Shown one piece after another: positions 19,275 through 28,499 of a stretch of 56,716 nucleotides of DNA. The position numbers were made by a program, and so were the translations under genes. The stretch lies in assembly GCA_026391715.1 (NCBI GenBank), contig JAPLDO010000167.1, positions 1-56,716 on the forward strand, given 5' to 3'. Origin of the DNA: Bacteroidota bacterium (GTDB lineage Bacteria; Bacteroidota; Bacteroidia; Bacteroidales; FEN-979). Below the pieces are notes generated by a model. It was not told the DNA's origin. It saw only the letters and a list, made by a program, of their open reading frames with translations, and did not search any database. The first letter of the stretch is position 1, and each line of letters starts with the position of its first letter.

Positions 19275-20620
19275 CAGGAGAAAGCATTATCGCACGATAT
19301 TTATAAACTATTTTACATTCATTTTCAATTATATACAAAGGAGGATTTTCCAAACGATGCAATAAAAGCAGCTATTTTTAACGCTTTTGCACTCGACAAA
19401 TTTGAACATGGTAAAGATTGTGAGCAAGATGTTTTATTTGCAGATATTTATCCGGATTATAGTCTCCCCATGTTTGCCCGTATGCCTTTACCACAAAAAG
19501 AGGGAGTACCAGGAATATTGACCATACGCGGAATTTGTTGTATTTACCTCACAATATAAACAGCGATGGTTTGCTTATTGGACATAAAATGGTGAATGAC
19601 CGATTGAAAGATATTCGGATAAAATATACCGATTTAGCTCAACATGCCTATATACTGGGTCAAACAGGAACAGGAAAAAGCACTTTACTTTACACTATGG
19701 TAATGGATATGCTCAGGAATGGCAAACATGTAAGTTTGATTGATCCGCATGGCGATCTTTATGACCTGGTTGTGAAAAATCTTCCGACATCATTAAAGTC
19801 CAACACAATTTTTTTCGATCCATCGGGAAATGAAGAGCTGCCGGGAATCAACTTTCTTCAACATGACCCCGCCGACGCCTTCCAAAAATCGTTCCTGCTT
19901 AACGCAATGTATGGGATTATTGATAATCTGTATGACTTGAAACAGACTGGCGGGTCCATTTTCATCAAGTATTTACAGGCTGCCATGAGACTGGTTATGG
20001 AGGCACAGGATTCGTTGCTTGAAGTAATTCGGGTATTTGAAAATAAAGATTACAGAAATGAACTCCTTGAAAAGACAAAGGATGTTGAACTAAAAGCTGA
20101 ATGGAGTGAAATTATATCATCGGGAGGGGACTCAAGTTTTAACAATACTTCTATTTACATTACAAGCAAACTTAACGAGTTCCGTAACAACGTATTTTTA
20201 CGGGAGATTCTTCGCAAGAAAGAGCAACAAATTGATTTCAGCGATATTCTGAATAATGGCAAGAACCTGCTTGTTCGTTTACCGATAGGTAAACTTGGTG
20301 AAAGAGGAGTGAACCTGGTTGGGCAGATTATTTTCAACAAGTTTTTAATGACTGCTTTTGCCCGTGAAAAAATTAGCGTTGATCAGCGACTTGATCATGT
20401 TCTGGTTGTTGATGAGTTTCATAAATTTACAACAGACGCTCTGGGCAAAGTATTTTCGGAAGCGCGAAAATATCATTTGAGCCTTATTGTGGCTAATCAA
20501 ACGTTTTCGCAACTTAATTCTGATCTTCAGCATTTATTATTAGGCAATGTAGGAAGCATGTTGTTTTTCAGACCTGGTATTAATGATGCTACTGTGGTTT
20601 CAAGGTACCTCCCCCATGAT
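19275..20620 (+). pseudogene. conjugation coupling ATPase (TraG/TraD or HerA-like), frameshifted and truncated
   Basis: The family is a DNA-pumping ATPase of type IV secretion or conjugation. The main frame (from 19535) contains Walker A GQTGTGKST, DPHGD, Walker B HVLVVDEFHKF and the sensor-like IVANQTFSQL. Upstream, from about 19275 to 19532, a different frame reads YTKEDFPNDAIKAAIFNAF and ends in VPGILTIRG. The join with LLYLPHNINSDG in the main frame needs a one-base shift near 19533, so one gene has been split. The N-terminus is missing (a stop at 19272-19274), and the C-terminus is lost after FFRPGINDATVVSRYLP near 20617. No other conjugation genes are nearby. Confidence 0.75.
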
Positions 20621-20679
20621 CTGATTTGTACCTTCTGTTTAACGCATATTTCTTTGACGAGAAAAGGAGGTACATTTTC

Positions 20680-21333
20680 ATGCACACACAATCATCCCCT
20701 GTAATCAGGGCGCTATCATTGATTTTATTCGCGGGATTTATTTCAGTAAACAGTTGCTTTGGCGACAACTCTGAATTTGGTATAGAGGACAAAACTCCAA
20801 ATCAACCTGTAACGAAAACTTTGTATTATTACACAAGTATGTACATCCATTACGTTGATTCGATTGTAAATATCCTGAAACAAAATCCACTGATTAAACC
20901 GGGGAAATACGAAGACTTTATTGTGAACGTTTCCAGGATAATACCCAAAAGGTTTAAATATGGGGCGAATGCACAGTTATGGATTGGTATCAGAAGAGAT
21001 CGTCTTGATTGCGACAACACCGCTTACCTGGTGTATGATATCGGGAAAAAGCTGGGATTCGAAGTGTCGGTGGTTGCATTGTATTGCCATGCCATGGTTG
21101 TTGTTGGCAATTATGCTTATGAAACAACCAACAGAACATATTTTCCAAAAAAACAATTTTAAGACCATTATTCGACTATTTACTGGATTACGTCTGATTA
21201 CAAAAAAATTCATGCTTTATTATCACTCGTTGAGTTGGCTGTTTATCTGGAAAGAAAAGGAGAATACAATAAAGCAGACGATTTCAAAAAAATCGGGTCA
21301 AAGTATTTTCCAGATATGAATAATTTCTATTAA
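20680..21333 (+). pseudogene. exported transglutaminase-like protein interrupted by an in-frame stop
   Basis: The ATG at 20680 follows a strong AGGAGGT sequence, rare in this window, and encodes a signal or lipoprotein-like leader (RALSLILFAGFISVNSCFG). The middle has DRLDCDNTAYLVYDIGKKLGF followed by a short loop and YCHAMVVVGNYAYE, an arrangement resembling the Cys/His/Asp core of transglutaminase-like folds; this assignment is tentative. A TAA at 21160-21162 ends the first frame, but the same frame stays open for another 56 codons (IYWITSDYKKIHALLSLVEL...) to a TAA at 21331. One nonsense change or a sequencing error therefore splits the gene. Confidence 0.6.
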
Positions 21334-21361
21334 TCTATTCATACATTTAAGCGTTAGAGAT

Positions 21362-22534
21362 ATGAAAAGGATTGTATTAACGGCATTAATCGTTGTTGTA
21401 ATCGCTTTCGCCGCATTTTCACAGGCGATTATTTGTTACAGCATTTTTTTTGATACTGGAAAATCGAAAATTTCATTGGAGGCGACCAAAATATTATTGA
21501 CAATTACCGAAAAGATAAAAAAAATTAATCTGTTTGAAATTACCCTGACTGCCTATATTGAAAAGCCGGACAAACAAAAACCCCAGCAATCCCTTACCAT
21601 GAAACGTTTTCAGGAGGTTTGCAAATACCTGATAAATCAAAATATGGGATTGCACATCCGGGATATTGAGATTGTTGACATTGCAGAAACAGCTAATTCG
21701 AGTCGCATTGTTCGTCTGAAAAACAGAATTGACGTTACCATTAGGGAAAAATTTCCTAATCCTGCGATAAACGATACCGATACAAAAGAAGTAACAGCAT
21801 TGACAATTGAGAGCGACACCGTTATTACAGCCGCCAGTGGAACCCAGGTTAAAATAGAGGGAGGCTCATTTTTCCCATCAAAAATTTCGGATTACAATAT
21901 TGAGATAAAGGAGCTATTGACCACAGATGATTTGATTAATAATAATATCAGTACGACCACTTCAGATCGTCGGGTCATTAAAACTGCCAGCGCTATCAGG
22001 ATAATGGCGATACCCAGAAATTCTTCATCGTTAGTTCCGGTGAAATTACAAAAGCCGGTAATAATCCTGATCCCGGTTGCGGATACATTAACAAGTGAAG
22101 GTTTAACCCTGTTTTATCAGGCAAAGGATAACAAATCATTTATCACCTGGAAAAAAACCAGGGATTCGATTACTCTCAAACAATACGATGGAAATACCTT
22201 TTATATGATCAAAGTTTGTCAATTGGGCTGGGTTGTGGTTGGAACATTATTGAATTCATGCAATTGCAGGATTATTACTCCGAAGTTTCAGGAACAAGGA
22301 TTGATTATTGTATATCCGGATTGGGGTTCGGTGGTTTTTTTCGATAATAATAACCGGGAAAATATGATTAACATCCCTTGTGCTGAAGGAGAGCGCGGTT
22401 TTAAAATATCCATTCAAGCCAGCGATCATACCGGGCAAATGTTTTCGCTGGAGAAAACCTTTTTGACTCCCGGAATTAATAAAGAAAGCATTGGAATTTA
22501 TAAAATCAGAAAAAGCGATTATGTTAGATTTTAG
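21362..22534 (+). CDS. secreted protein of unknown function
   Basis: 390 residues with signal peptide (MKRIVLTALIVVVIAFAAFSQ). Residues 25-130 (YSIFFDTGKSKIS...ILLTITEKI...RFQEVCKYLINQ...RNRIDVTIR-like) loosely recall the OmpA-like peptidoglycan-binding fold: FDTGKS near the start and repeated helix-strand pattern. The rest has beta-rich segments and two CNC/PCAEG cysteine pairs, with no family I recognise. It lies 28 bp after the broken transglutaminase-like gene and before a broken CAP-domain gene on the same strand, so it is probably the surviving member of one decayed operon. Confidence 0.6.
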   Translation: MKRIVLTALIVVVIAFAAFSQAIICYSIFFDTGKSKISLEATKILLTITEKIKKINLFEITLTAYIEKPDKQKPQQSLTMKRFQEVCKYLINQNMGLHIRDIEIVDIAETANSSRIVRLKNRIDVTIREKFPNPAINDTDTKEVTALTIESDTVITAASGTQVKIEGGSFFPSKISDYNIEIKELLTTDDLINNNISTTTSDRRVIKTASAIRIMAIPRNSSSLVPVKLQKPVIILIPVADTLTSEGLTLFYQAKDNKSFITWKKTRDSITLKQYDGNTFYMIKVCQLGWVVVGTLLNSCNCRIITPKFQEQGLIIVYPDWGSVVFFDNNNRENMINIPCAEGERGFKISIQASDHTGQMFSLEKTFLTPGINKESIGIYKIRKSDYVRF

Positions 22535-22565
22535 GGGTTTTCACTAACAAACAAATATTTTCTAT

Positions 22566-23090
22566 ATGTATAAGATGTTGATTATATTGCTACTATCCTG
22601 GTTGTACGGAATAGTTTGCGTCGGACAGCCATTTCCAGAACTCAACACTGCCAAAGATTGCAAAATACATGAAACCGGTTGAGCGGGAGATGATATATGA
22701 GATAAATGTGGCGAGGAGTCGCCCGGATGTTTATATTGGTTATTTAAAGGCTTATCTCTCTGAGGCAAAGGAGAAGTTGCAAAATTATGATAGCGATCGA
22801 AGAAGTTATTCGTTGAGTACTACGTATAAAACGATGAAAGGAAAAACAACTATCAGTACTGATACTATCTGGTTCAATAAAGAAGAAGAAGAGGTAAAAG
22901 CTATTGAAAGTTTGATAGATGATTTGAAAAAACAGGGAAGATTGACCATACTGAAACCCGATGCAGGCGTCTATAAAGCAGCCACCCTGTATGGAGCCGA
23001 TCAGGACAGGCATGAATGGGGGGCTAAGTCACAACGGTAGCGATGTCTGTGGGGCCTGAGTGACCGGATCAAAAAGATACTCACGTCAGT
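22566..23090 (+). pseudogene. CAP/SCP-domain secreted protein with multiple frameshifts
   Basis: A signal peptide (MYKMLIILLLSWLYGIVC) starts at 22566 in one frame. After a one-base shift near 22665 the frame reads VEREMIYEINVARSRPDVY and then PDAGVYKAATLYGADQ, the usual start and middle of a CAP (cysteine-rich secretory, PR-1-like) domain. The expected HNGSD motif appears in a second frame around 23026, and WGLSDRIKK in a third frame around 23050. At least three indels are needed to rebuild the protein, and the 3' end is lost at the edge of the prophage block. The family function is unsettled; many are secreted proteases or ligand-binding proteins. Confidence 0.72.
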
Positions 23091-23096
23091 GCGTCT

Positions 23097-23732
23097 CTAC
23101 CGAATTACCCACCCCACCCTCACATTCCCGTAAACCACATCGAAATACAACCCGCCGGCGGAAATTGTGATTTGATCTTTGATAATCAATTGTCCGCCGG
23201 CTTCGATGCCGGGGAATTTGGCGAAGGAGTTGAGGGTAATGCCCACGTAGGGACCAACTTTGATTAGAGCCGCCTTGTTTTGCGGCTTTACGATGCAGGT
23301 GTCTATTTGCCGGGTGATGGTGATAACGTCTTTTGACAAAACGAAATCGGAGAATGAGATGAATTTAAGGTAGCCTTGCGCTCGCCAGCGGAATTGGAGG
23401 CTGTTGTGTTTGAAAATGGAATCGTAGTAATAGGGAGTAGGGAGAGACGCATTGCAATGCGTCTGTACTAAAGTGTCGGGAGTTGTTAGCGATGCATTGC
23501 GATGCGAATTTACCGGAACGGGTTTGATTATTACCTCGCCGGGCAGGTGAATTGTGTCGTGGAGGGTATCGAATTTAACCGGTGCGTTTTTGTATGCCGA
23601 TATTATGGCTGCCTGATTCGAAATAATTTTGTTTTTGGAATTGTCGTGTATAACCCTTTCCAGTATGATGCCACCGGTTAATAGAAAAGCCAGGATCATG
23701 GCAATCAATATAAGAGGTTTATTTAAGTTCAT
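23097..23732 (-). CDS. membrane-anchored prophage-associated protein of unknown function
   Basis: 211 residues. One N-terminal transmembrane helix (ILIAMILAFLLTGGIIL) is followed by a short stalk and a C-terminal beta-rich domain (VGPYVGITLNSFAKF, then an alternating hydrophobic pattern to VRVGWVIR). Residues near 75-100 contain two related blocks (NSHRNASLTTP and QTHCNASLPTP) that are translated copies of the GACGCATTGCAATGCGTC palindrome, so part of the coding region is repeat-derived. It sits just downstream of the truncated portal gene; similar anchored proteins occur at the end of head or lysis blocks in Bacteroidota prophages, but I cannot assign a role. Confidence 0.55.
   Translation of the reverse strand: MNLNKPLILIAMILAFLLTGGIILERVIHDNSKNKIISNQAAIISAYKNAPVKFDTLHDTIHLPGEVIIKPVPVNSHRNASLTTPDTLVQTHCNASLPTPYYYDSIFKHNSLQFRWRAQGYLKFISFSDFVLSKDVITITRQIDTCIVKPQNKAALIKVGPYVGITLNSFAKFPGIEAGGQLIIKDQITISAGGLYFDVVYGNVRVGWVIR
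23445..23464. repeat. GACGCATTGCAATGCGTC palindrome, copy 1
   Basis: A perfect 20-bp palindrome (AGACGCATTG then CAATGCGTCT) inside the membrane-protein coding region. A degenerate partner lies about 45 bp further on (GATGCATTGCGATGCG). Confidence 0.8.
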
Positions 23733-23898
23733 GGTCGGTAATTAAGTCAGCCCCGAAATGATGACATTGCGGATACCGGCAAAATATGAAGGGATGCCGT
23801 AGTAGGTAAATTCCGGTTCGTAGTCTTTGATATGAACGATGGAATGTTGGAGACCATCGGCGCCGGGAGAAAATTCGGGAAAGAGGGCGGTGGATCGT

Positions 23899-23922
23899 AG
23901 AGACGCAATGCATTGCGTCTCT
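23899..23922. repeat. GACGCAATGCATTGCGTC palindrome, copy 2
   Basis: A perfect 24-bp palindrome centred on ATGCAT with outer AGAGAC/GTCTCT arms, lying in frame within the portal gene. Confidence 0.85.
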
Positions 23923-23930
23923 CTCAAGGA

Positions 23931-23950
23931 AGACGCAATGCATTGCGTCT
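23931..23950. repeat. GACGCAATGCATTGCGTC palindrome, copy 3
   Basis: A perfect 20-bp palindrome 8 bp from copy 2, also inside the portal gene; the pair encodes two TQCIAS peptides. Confidence 0.85.
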
Positions 23951-24442
23951 CCACGTCATTTCCCGTGAACAAATCCCAATTCGGGTGAATCAAGGCGGTA
24001 TGTCCATCGGTATGCAATCGCACCCGAGAAGCATCCTGATGATATACAAACACAAAGGATCGTTTCTTATTGGTGACAAGTTCATAATAGCAATTGCCAA
24101 AGGTGAGATAGTCGAAGCAGATTTTTTTGAGGGTGACGGAAAATAGTTCCTTGCGATTGTTTGGGAGCTTGAGGAACGATGCGGTTTGGGGATCGGATGA
24201 CTGAACGCCCTGTCCCAGGATGTAGTTGGTTTTGGAGTTCAGAATGGCGCGATGAACGGGAACTTCACGGGCGAGTTTGATGAGTTGGCGGGGAAGGGCA
24301 TTGTCGTTTCCAAAGGGTATAAACAGTTTAATTTTGCAAGGATCCAATATAACGTCGGTATCGAACAGGTCGAGAACAGGGGAATAGTTGAACTCGTAGA
24401 AATGAGGGGAAGGAGACGGTGGAGGTGGAGGCTTGGAGGGCA

Positions 24443-24500
24443 TGGTTGCGAAGGAAGAATAACGAATAACGAATATCGAATAGCGAATATCGAATGACAA
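24443..24500 (-). repeat. TATTCG tandem repeat before the portal gene
   Basis: On the coding strand, units of CGATATTCG and CGTTATTCG fill the bases just upstream of the portal start. They are readable in frame but give a repetitive peptide, so they are treated as a leader. Confidence 0.65.
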
Positions 24501-24527
24501 AAGGGACAGAGTGAGAAAGTAAAAACG

Positions 24528-25877
24528 TTAATCGCCGAAGCCGTCGAGGACTAATAGTTCGGAATGAAGATAAGCGGTGGCGGCTTTATATTGTACTCGG
24601 TATCGGCGCATCTGGAGGTCGGTGTTGTACCAGGATTCGATATCGTTGGGATCCATTAATCCATCGGTGCCGAAGATTAAGTTCTGTTGGGTGGTGAACA
24701 GGGCGCGGTGTGGTTGCACTCCGTTCTGGTAGCTTGCGAACCAGGTATCCCAGTCGGGACGCACCAGAACAGGATAGCCTTCGTAGGATGGAACGGGCAG
24801 TCCGTTGAGCATCATGGTTAGCGGAAGATCGCCGGTTTTGTTTTTGATGGTATGCACCAGGTTCCGCCACATTGAACGGGTGCATAGGAAAACCAGGGGG
24901 AATTCGAATAATTCGGGACGAGCGGCGTCAATCATGGCTTCGAGGGTAGCGTCGACTTCGTTATCAGCCAATTTGCCCTGCTTTATGGCTGCAACAACGC
25001 CGGAGGCTGCAACAGAGCCGGAACCGGTGACAGCGCCGGTGAAGGTGAAATCCTGACCTTTAAATTTGCTGACAACCTTGATAGCGCCCGCTGAAGGGTT
25101 GGTTACAATAACGCCGCTAAATGCGCCGCCACGAGCTTCAACGGCAGATTTATGAGATGTAAGCCAGTTGCTGCAGGTAACGGTTGCGGAGCTGCCATAC
25201 GCCTGAGAATAGGCAACGCCGTTGATGGTTAAGACGAGATAAGTATCGGCGCCGGCAGTATAGGTGAGAATTTTTTCAGCCTTGACCGCAGAAGTTGCCG
25301 AATCAACAACCACGTGCTGTGCTGCCGGAATGGCGGCGGATAAAACGTCGCGGATGAAGTGGGTCATAAAACCGGTGTAACCTGTGAAGTTGGGATCGGG
25401 AACACCGGTGGGGATGCCCGATGATAAAACTTCCTGTAAAGTATTGCCGAAAAACATCTGACGGATCAAATCCTGTTGCCCGGCTTTGGCAATGATTGGA
25501 AGCATGATTTTGTTCCATACATCGGGCTGTTTCATTTGCTCCACGTCGTCTTCCCTGAAACCGGAGGCGAGCAACTGTTCGACTATTGAACCCCAGAAGG
25601 CACGGGCGTTTTGCTCGAATTCCAATGCCATTAGGGCAACGGTGTTTGATTGGGTTGATAGGGCAAAAGAACCTGTGGGGGTGAATCCGGCAGAGGTTTT
25701 TGGTTTTGTGATAAAGGATGGTCGGGAGATTTTATTTAAAAGTTCGGTGCCCTTGATGTCGGAACGAACGGTGATGGCTCCCCTGACGTCTTCGCCCATG
25801 AAAAACGGGGAGATGAAATATTCGTGGATTGACTGCTTTGTGAAGGCGGGGCTGATGCCATGGGAGAAGATGTTCAT
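24528..25877 (-). CDS. phage major capsid protein
   Basis: 449 residues. The N-terminal part (AFTKQSIHEYFISPFFMGED) and the C-terminal part (FPLVFLCTRSMWRNLVHT, YEGYPVLVRPDWD, NLIFGTDGL, YKAATAYLHSELLVL) match the capsid proteins seen in Bacteroidota prophages; it should form the head shell. Residues ~200-300 are an inserted Thr/Val/Ser-rich beta domain (NGVAYSQAYGSSATVTCSNW to GSVAASGVVAA), reminiscent of surface decoration domains. The leader (25878-25927) lacks G on the coding strand for 50 bases and is made of TTAACACT repeats. The coding frame looks intact although its neighbours are broken. Confidence 0.82.
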   Translation of the reverse strand: MNIFSHGISPAFTKQSIHEYFISPFFMGEDVRGAITVRSDIKGTELLNKISRPSFITKPKTSAGFTPTGSFALSTQSNTVALMALEFEQNARAFWGSIVEQLLASGFREDDVEQMKQPDVWNKIMLPIIAKAGQQDLIRQMFFGNTLQEVLSSGIPTGVPDPNFTGYTGFMTHFIRDVLSAAIPAAQHVVVDSATSAVKAEKILTYTAGADTYLVLTINGVAYSQAYGSSATVTCSNWLTSHKSAVEARGGAFSGVIVTNPSAGAIKVVSKFKGQDFTFTGAVTGSGSVAASGVVAAIKQGKLADNEVDATLEAMIDAARPELFEFPLVFLCTRSMWRNLVHTIKNKTGDLPLTMMLNGLPVPSYEGYPVLVRPDWDTWFASYQNGVQPHRALFTTQQNLIFGTDGLMDPNDIESWYNTDLQMRRYRVQYKAATAYLHSELLVLDGFGD

Positions 25878-25908
25878 AATAATTAAGTGTTAAGTGATTA
25901 GGTGTTAA

Positions 25909-26361
25909 GTGTTAAGATTTAGGAGTTCTTTGCCGAATTTTACTTCGGGGCGGCTGATAGTGACTTGTGGATCGGTGGAGGCTACCACCAATCCGGTTAT
26001 CTGTAAATTAATGAATCAGTTGGGAATTACCAAAGCTGATGAGATTATTGCCGACAACCAGATGAAATGCATCTATGAAATTCGTCAGGAAGGGTTCAAC
26101 ATCAAACCAACTTTCAAAGGCGCTGATTCTATTCTGACCGGGATTGATATTTTGAAAAGGCATCCGATCCGTATCACCAAACGATCGGTGAACCTGATAC
26201 GTGAGTTTAAGAATTACAAGTGGAAAGAGGATGCTGCCGGAAAACCGCTGAATGTGCCGATTGATAGGTTTAATCATGCGATTGATGCGATTCGGTACGC
26301 TTGTTTGAGCAGGTTGTTTATGGGAAACAGGATAGTGAAGACTATGAGAAAGGCTTTTTGA
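25909..26361 (+). pseudogene. phage terminase large subunit, C-terminal nuclease fragment
   Basis: The readable part begins near 25975 (NPVICKLMNQLGITKADEIIAD) and continues through GFNIKPTFKGADSILTGIDIL, RITKRSVNLIREFKNYKW and PIDRFNHAIDAIRYACL, the conserved end of the terminase nuclease domain. The ATPase domain and first part of the nuclease are absent. The family cuts concatemeric DNA and drives packaging at the portal. The fragment is on the opposite strand to capsid and portal, so the head block has been inverted or reassembled. The usual ADSAEPKSI element reads ADNQMKCIYEI here. Confidence 0.75.
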
Positions 26362-26447
26362 GGGAAAAAAGCGCTCAATTTCTTAAAATATGAGATTTTA
26401 TTCCGCTTCACGTATAGTGATATTTCGGCTAATTTTGGAAAGTTTTA

Positions 26448-26455
26448 TAACTTTG
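26448..26455 (+). promoter_or_regulatory. -7 promoter box for the ParE-type toxin-antitoxin operon
   Basis: TAACTTTG fits the Bacteroidota TAnnTTTG consensus 21 bases before the antitoxin ATG. No good -33 TTG at the normal distance is visible. Confidence 0.45.
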
Positions 26456-26476
26456 TAGTATATAAATAATTGTGCA

Positions 26477-26719
26477 ATGAATATACAAGCAAGAAAATTA
26501 TTACTTATCGAAGAATTTCTAAGGATTTCTGACGAAAGCATTATCGAAAGATTGGAATCTCTTATTAAAGTGGAAAAAAAGAAACACATTAGCAGGGAAA
26601 TTAAACCCATGTCATTAACTGAATTACATGAAATGATTGACCAGGCGAAATTTGATAAAGAAAATGGGCGGGTAGTGTTGCATCAGGATTTAAAAAGAAA
26701 AGTCAAATCGTGGAAATAA
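26477..26719 (+). CDS. antitoxin of a type II toxin-antitoxin pair
   Basis: 80 residues, highly charged. The helical N-terminus (ARKLLLIEEFLRISDESIIERLESLI) is typical of small antitoxins paired with ParE/RelE toxins in Bacteroidota. The C-terminus (MSLTELHEMIDQAKFDKENGRV) would wrap the toxin. The last codons overlap the toxin start by 10 bases, so the pair is translationally coupled. It is expected to bind the toxin and repress its own promoter. Confidence 0.78.
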   Translation: MNIQARKLLLIEEFLRISDESIIERLESLIKVEKKKHISREIKPMSLTELHEMIDQAKFDKENGRVVLHQDLKRKVKSWK

Positions 26720-27018
26720 AAATTGATTGGTCTGAATTGGCTGAAAATCAGTTAAAAGACATTTATGACTATTACTCTTTAGAAGCCAGTTCAGGAATAG
26801 GGAAGAAAATTATCAATAGAATAATGAAACGGGTTGAAATTCTCTATAAGAATCCTTTATCCGGTCAAAAAGAAGAATTGCTCGCTGATTACCCGGAAGA
26901 ATTTAGATATCTTGTTGAAAGTAATTATAAAATAATCTATTGGAAAGAAAACGAATTAATAACCATTGCATCAGTGTTCGATTGTCGCCAGAATCCGGAA
27001 AAAATGAAAAACATTTAG
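26710..27018 (+). CDS. ParE/RelE superfamily toxin
   Basis: 102 residues, starting with GTG at 26710 (no upstream ATG in frame), overlapping the antitoxin stop region. The family pattern is clear: SELAENQLKDIYDYY at the N-terminus, NPLSGQKEELL, the central FRYLVESNYKIIYW strand pair, and VFDCRQNPEKM at the end. ParE toxins poison gyrase; RelE toxins cleave mRNA at the ribosome. The C-terminal DCRQNP pattern is commonest in ParE-like plasmid-stabilisation proteins. The frame is intact. Confidence 0.85.
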   Translation: MEIKIDWSELAENQLKDIYDYYSLEASSGIGKKIINRIMKRVEILYKNPLSGQKEELLADYPEEFRYLVESNYKIIYWKENELITIASVFDCRQNPEKMKNI

Positions 27019-27080
27019 AGATACCTCAAAAACTATGCGTTTTGAATCTTTTTTTCCCGAACATGAAATGAAGTTTGTTA

Positions 27081-27160
27081 ATTCCAAATTGTTGCTTTCA
27101 AGGATTTTTGTACCGTAACTATTTTCGTTTTTTCTTGAAAATTGGGTCTTGAATTTGGAA
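27081..27160. repeat. dispersed element, second full copy
   Basis: ATTCCAAATTGTTGCTTTCAAGG on the left, TTCGTTTTTTCTTGAAAATTGGG in the middle and TTGAATTTGGAATCTTC on the right follow the same order as the element at 6963-7066. Confidence 0.55.
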
Positions 27161-27169
27161 TCTTCAATA

Positions 27170-28140
27170 CGCGGTTTCATCATGTTTAAAGGATAAAATA
27201 TCTTTCGCCAACATCTTTTTTTTATCAGTAGAACACGTAAGTAAGTTTGCGATTATTGTGAAACCTTATGCGCCCTTTCTTTAGAACCTTTGCAGAAGGT
27301 TTTGCAATAAGCGCAACACGTGAAAGCTTCTGACACAATGAACGAAATGTTTGATTGACCGCTGCCGCTCGCTGCCTCCGAAGTGCGGCAAGAAATTGCG
27401 AACAACAAAAGTATTCCGGGCGAAATATGGTAAACAGAGCAATTTTTTGTCCGCACGAGCGGGGCAGTGTGCGGCAAACCAGGCTGGCGTAATGAGAAAA
27501 CTCTCTACCCTGCCCTTTTGCGCTCTTTAGCAAATGGGCATGGGCGACGAAATGATAGCTAACCTTGTAAACCATGATGGGTGGCTGTCCACTTGCCGGC
27601 GCTGTTTTGGGAAATTTACGCGTGCCAGTAATCCCATTGCAGCGGCGGCAAAAACAGGGCTGGCTTCCGGTGAATGGGTCTGACCATGCTCTCGTGCGCT
27701 CTTTAGCACGTGGGCATGGGCGGCGAAAGGTTGGCTTACCTTGCAAACCATTATGGCTGGCTTTCCACTGCCGCTCGCTTTACCCGAAATGCGGCGGAAA
27801 TTGCGGAGCAAATTAGAAGCGGGATGGCGAATTAGAACCATAAGCAATTTACTGCCGCATGAGAGGTAAAGTGTGTGGCAAAACAGGGCTGGCAAACCGA
27901 CAAAACCCTACTCCCAAGCCGGTGTTATTTTCAACACGGGCTTGGGCTGGTATCGGTTGGCTGACAAAGCTGGCGTACCGATAAAAGATTCCGCACCGAT
28001 AGGTGTTGAAGGATGTCTGCTTACCTTGTAAGCGGTGGCTGGTATGCTGAAAATGCCTGCATACTTACCATGTTTCCGCACCGATAGGTGTTGAAGGATG
28101 TTAGCTATGGGCAGGGCTGGCGCACCGCTGATGGCTGGAA
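27170..28140. repeat. non-coding array of diverged repeats and stem-loops
   Basis: Apparent ORFs on the minus strand are Arg/Pro/Ala-rich and unconvincing. Instead, related units recur about every 176 bp: GCGCTCTTTAG...TGGGCATGGGCG...ACCTTG(T/C)AAACCAT..ATGG.TGGCT at 27520 and 27696. A GGCAAA-A-CAGGGCTGGC motif occurs near 27468, 27647 and 27876. Stem-loops lie at 27511-27540 and 27686-27717 (same 8-base loop, compensatory stem changes), 27913-27946, 28019-28033 and 28042-28064. A 28-bp exact direct repeat (TTCCGCACCGATAGGTG...) occurs at 27989 and 28074. The array may be structured RNA, a recombination substrate or a remnant; its function is unknown. Confidence 0.6.
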
Positions 28141-28356
28141 TAGCGCCCACTCAAACTTCTCTTTCTTTAGCTAACGGGAATATTTAACATAATATGCTTA
28201 TAGGAATGCCGTGAACGGAATGTTGAGCAGTGGTGTAATGTACACAAAGGCAGTACTATAAGATCATGTTATGTTAATTAGACCCGTACTCGTCGTACTG
28301 AGGGTAGGAGAATGATTTTTAGAATCCAAAGGCTATTTTGGGTTGATTGATGCGTG

Positions 28357-28442
28357 TCTGCCGCTTTAGCGGCGCTTGACAGAGAGATTATTAGCAGGAT
28401 TGTATCTGCCGCTTTAGCGGCGCTTGACAGATGGATTATTAG
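28357..28442. repeat. two direct repeats containing a CCGC-TTTA-GCGG hairpin
   Basis: TCTGCCGCTTTAGCGGCG followed by CTTGACAGA..GATTATTAG occurs twice, 48 bp apart (28357 and 28405). Each copy carries a perfect 4-bp stem with TTTA loop and outer CTG/CAG pairing. Confidence 0.7.
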
Positions 28443-28499
28443 AAACTTGACAGCGGTAGAAAGTATAAAGTTTGGTGCAAATCCCGACCAAAGGGAGGG

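Larger units (their letters stand above)
23742..24443 (-). pseudogene. phage portal protein, C-terminally truncated
   Basis: The start at 24443 (MPSKPPPPPSPS) is chosen because the 19 codons before it are translated TATTCG repeats. Portal-like features are the ALPRQLIKLAREVPVHRAIL, KTNYILGQGV and CFDYLTFGNCYYELV segments, followed by YGIPSYFAGIRNVIISG. Portal proteins normally form the dodecameric DNA channel and run to 400-550 residues. Here the frame stops after 233 residues (SGLT) exactly where homologues enter their long helical part, so about half the protein is missing. A block near residues 150-170 (VETQCIAS and RETQCIAS) comes from two palindrome copies inserted in frame. Confidence 0.7.

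Noticed and set aside
18995-19300. Complete DGR locus next to the variable region
   Set aside because: No reverse transcriptase, accessory gene or A-rich template copy was found on either strand of the window; only the variable region can be proposed.
27225-28150. Several minus-strand ORFs (up to 173 codons) in the repeat array
   Set aside because: Peptides are Arg/Ala/Pro-rich and repeat-derived in overlapping frames; compensatory changes point to nucleic-acid structure rather than protein.
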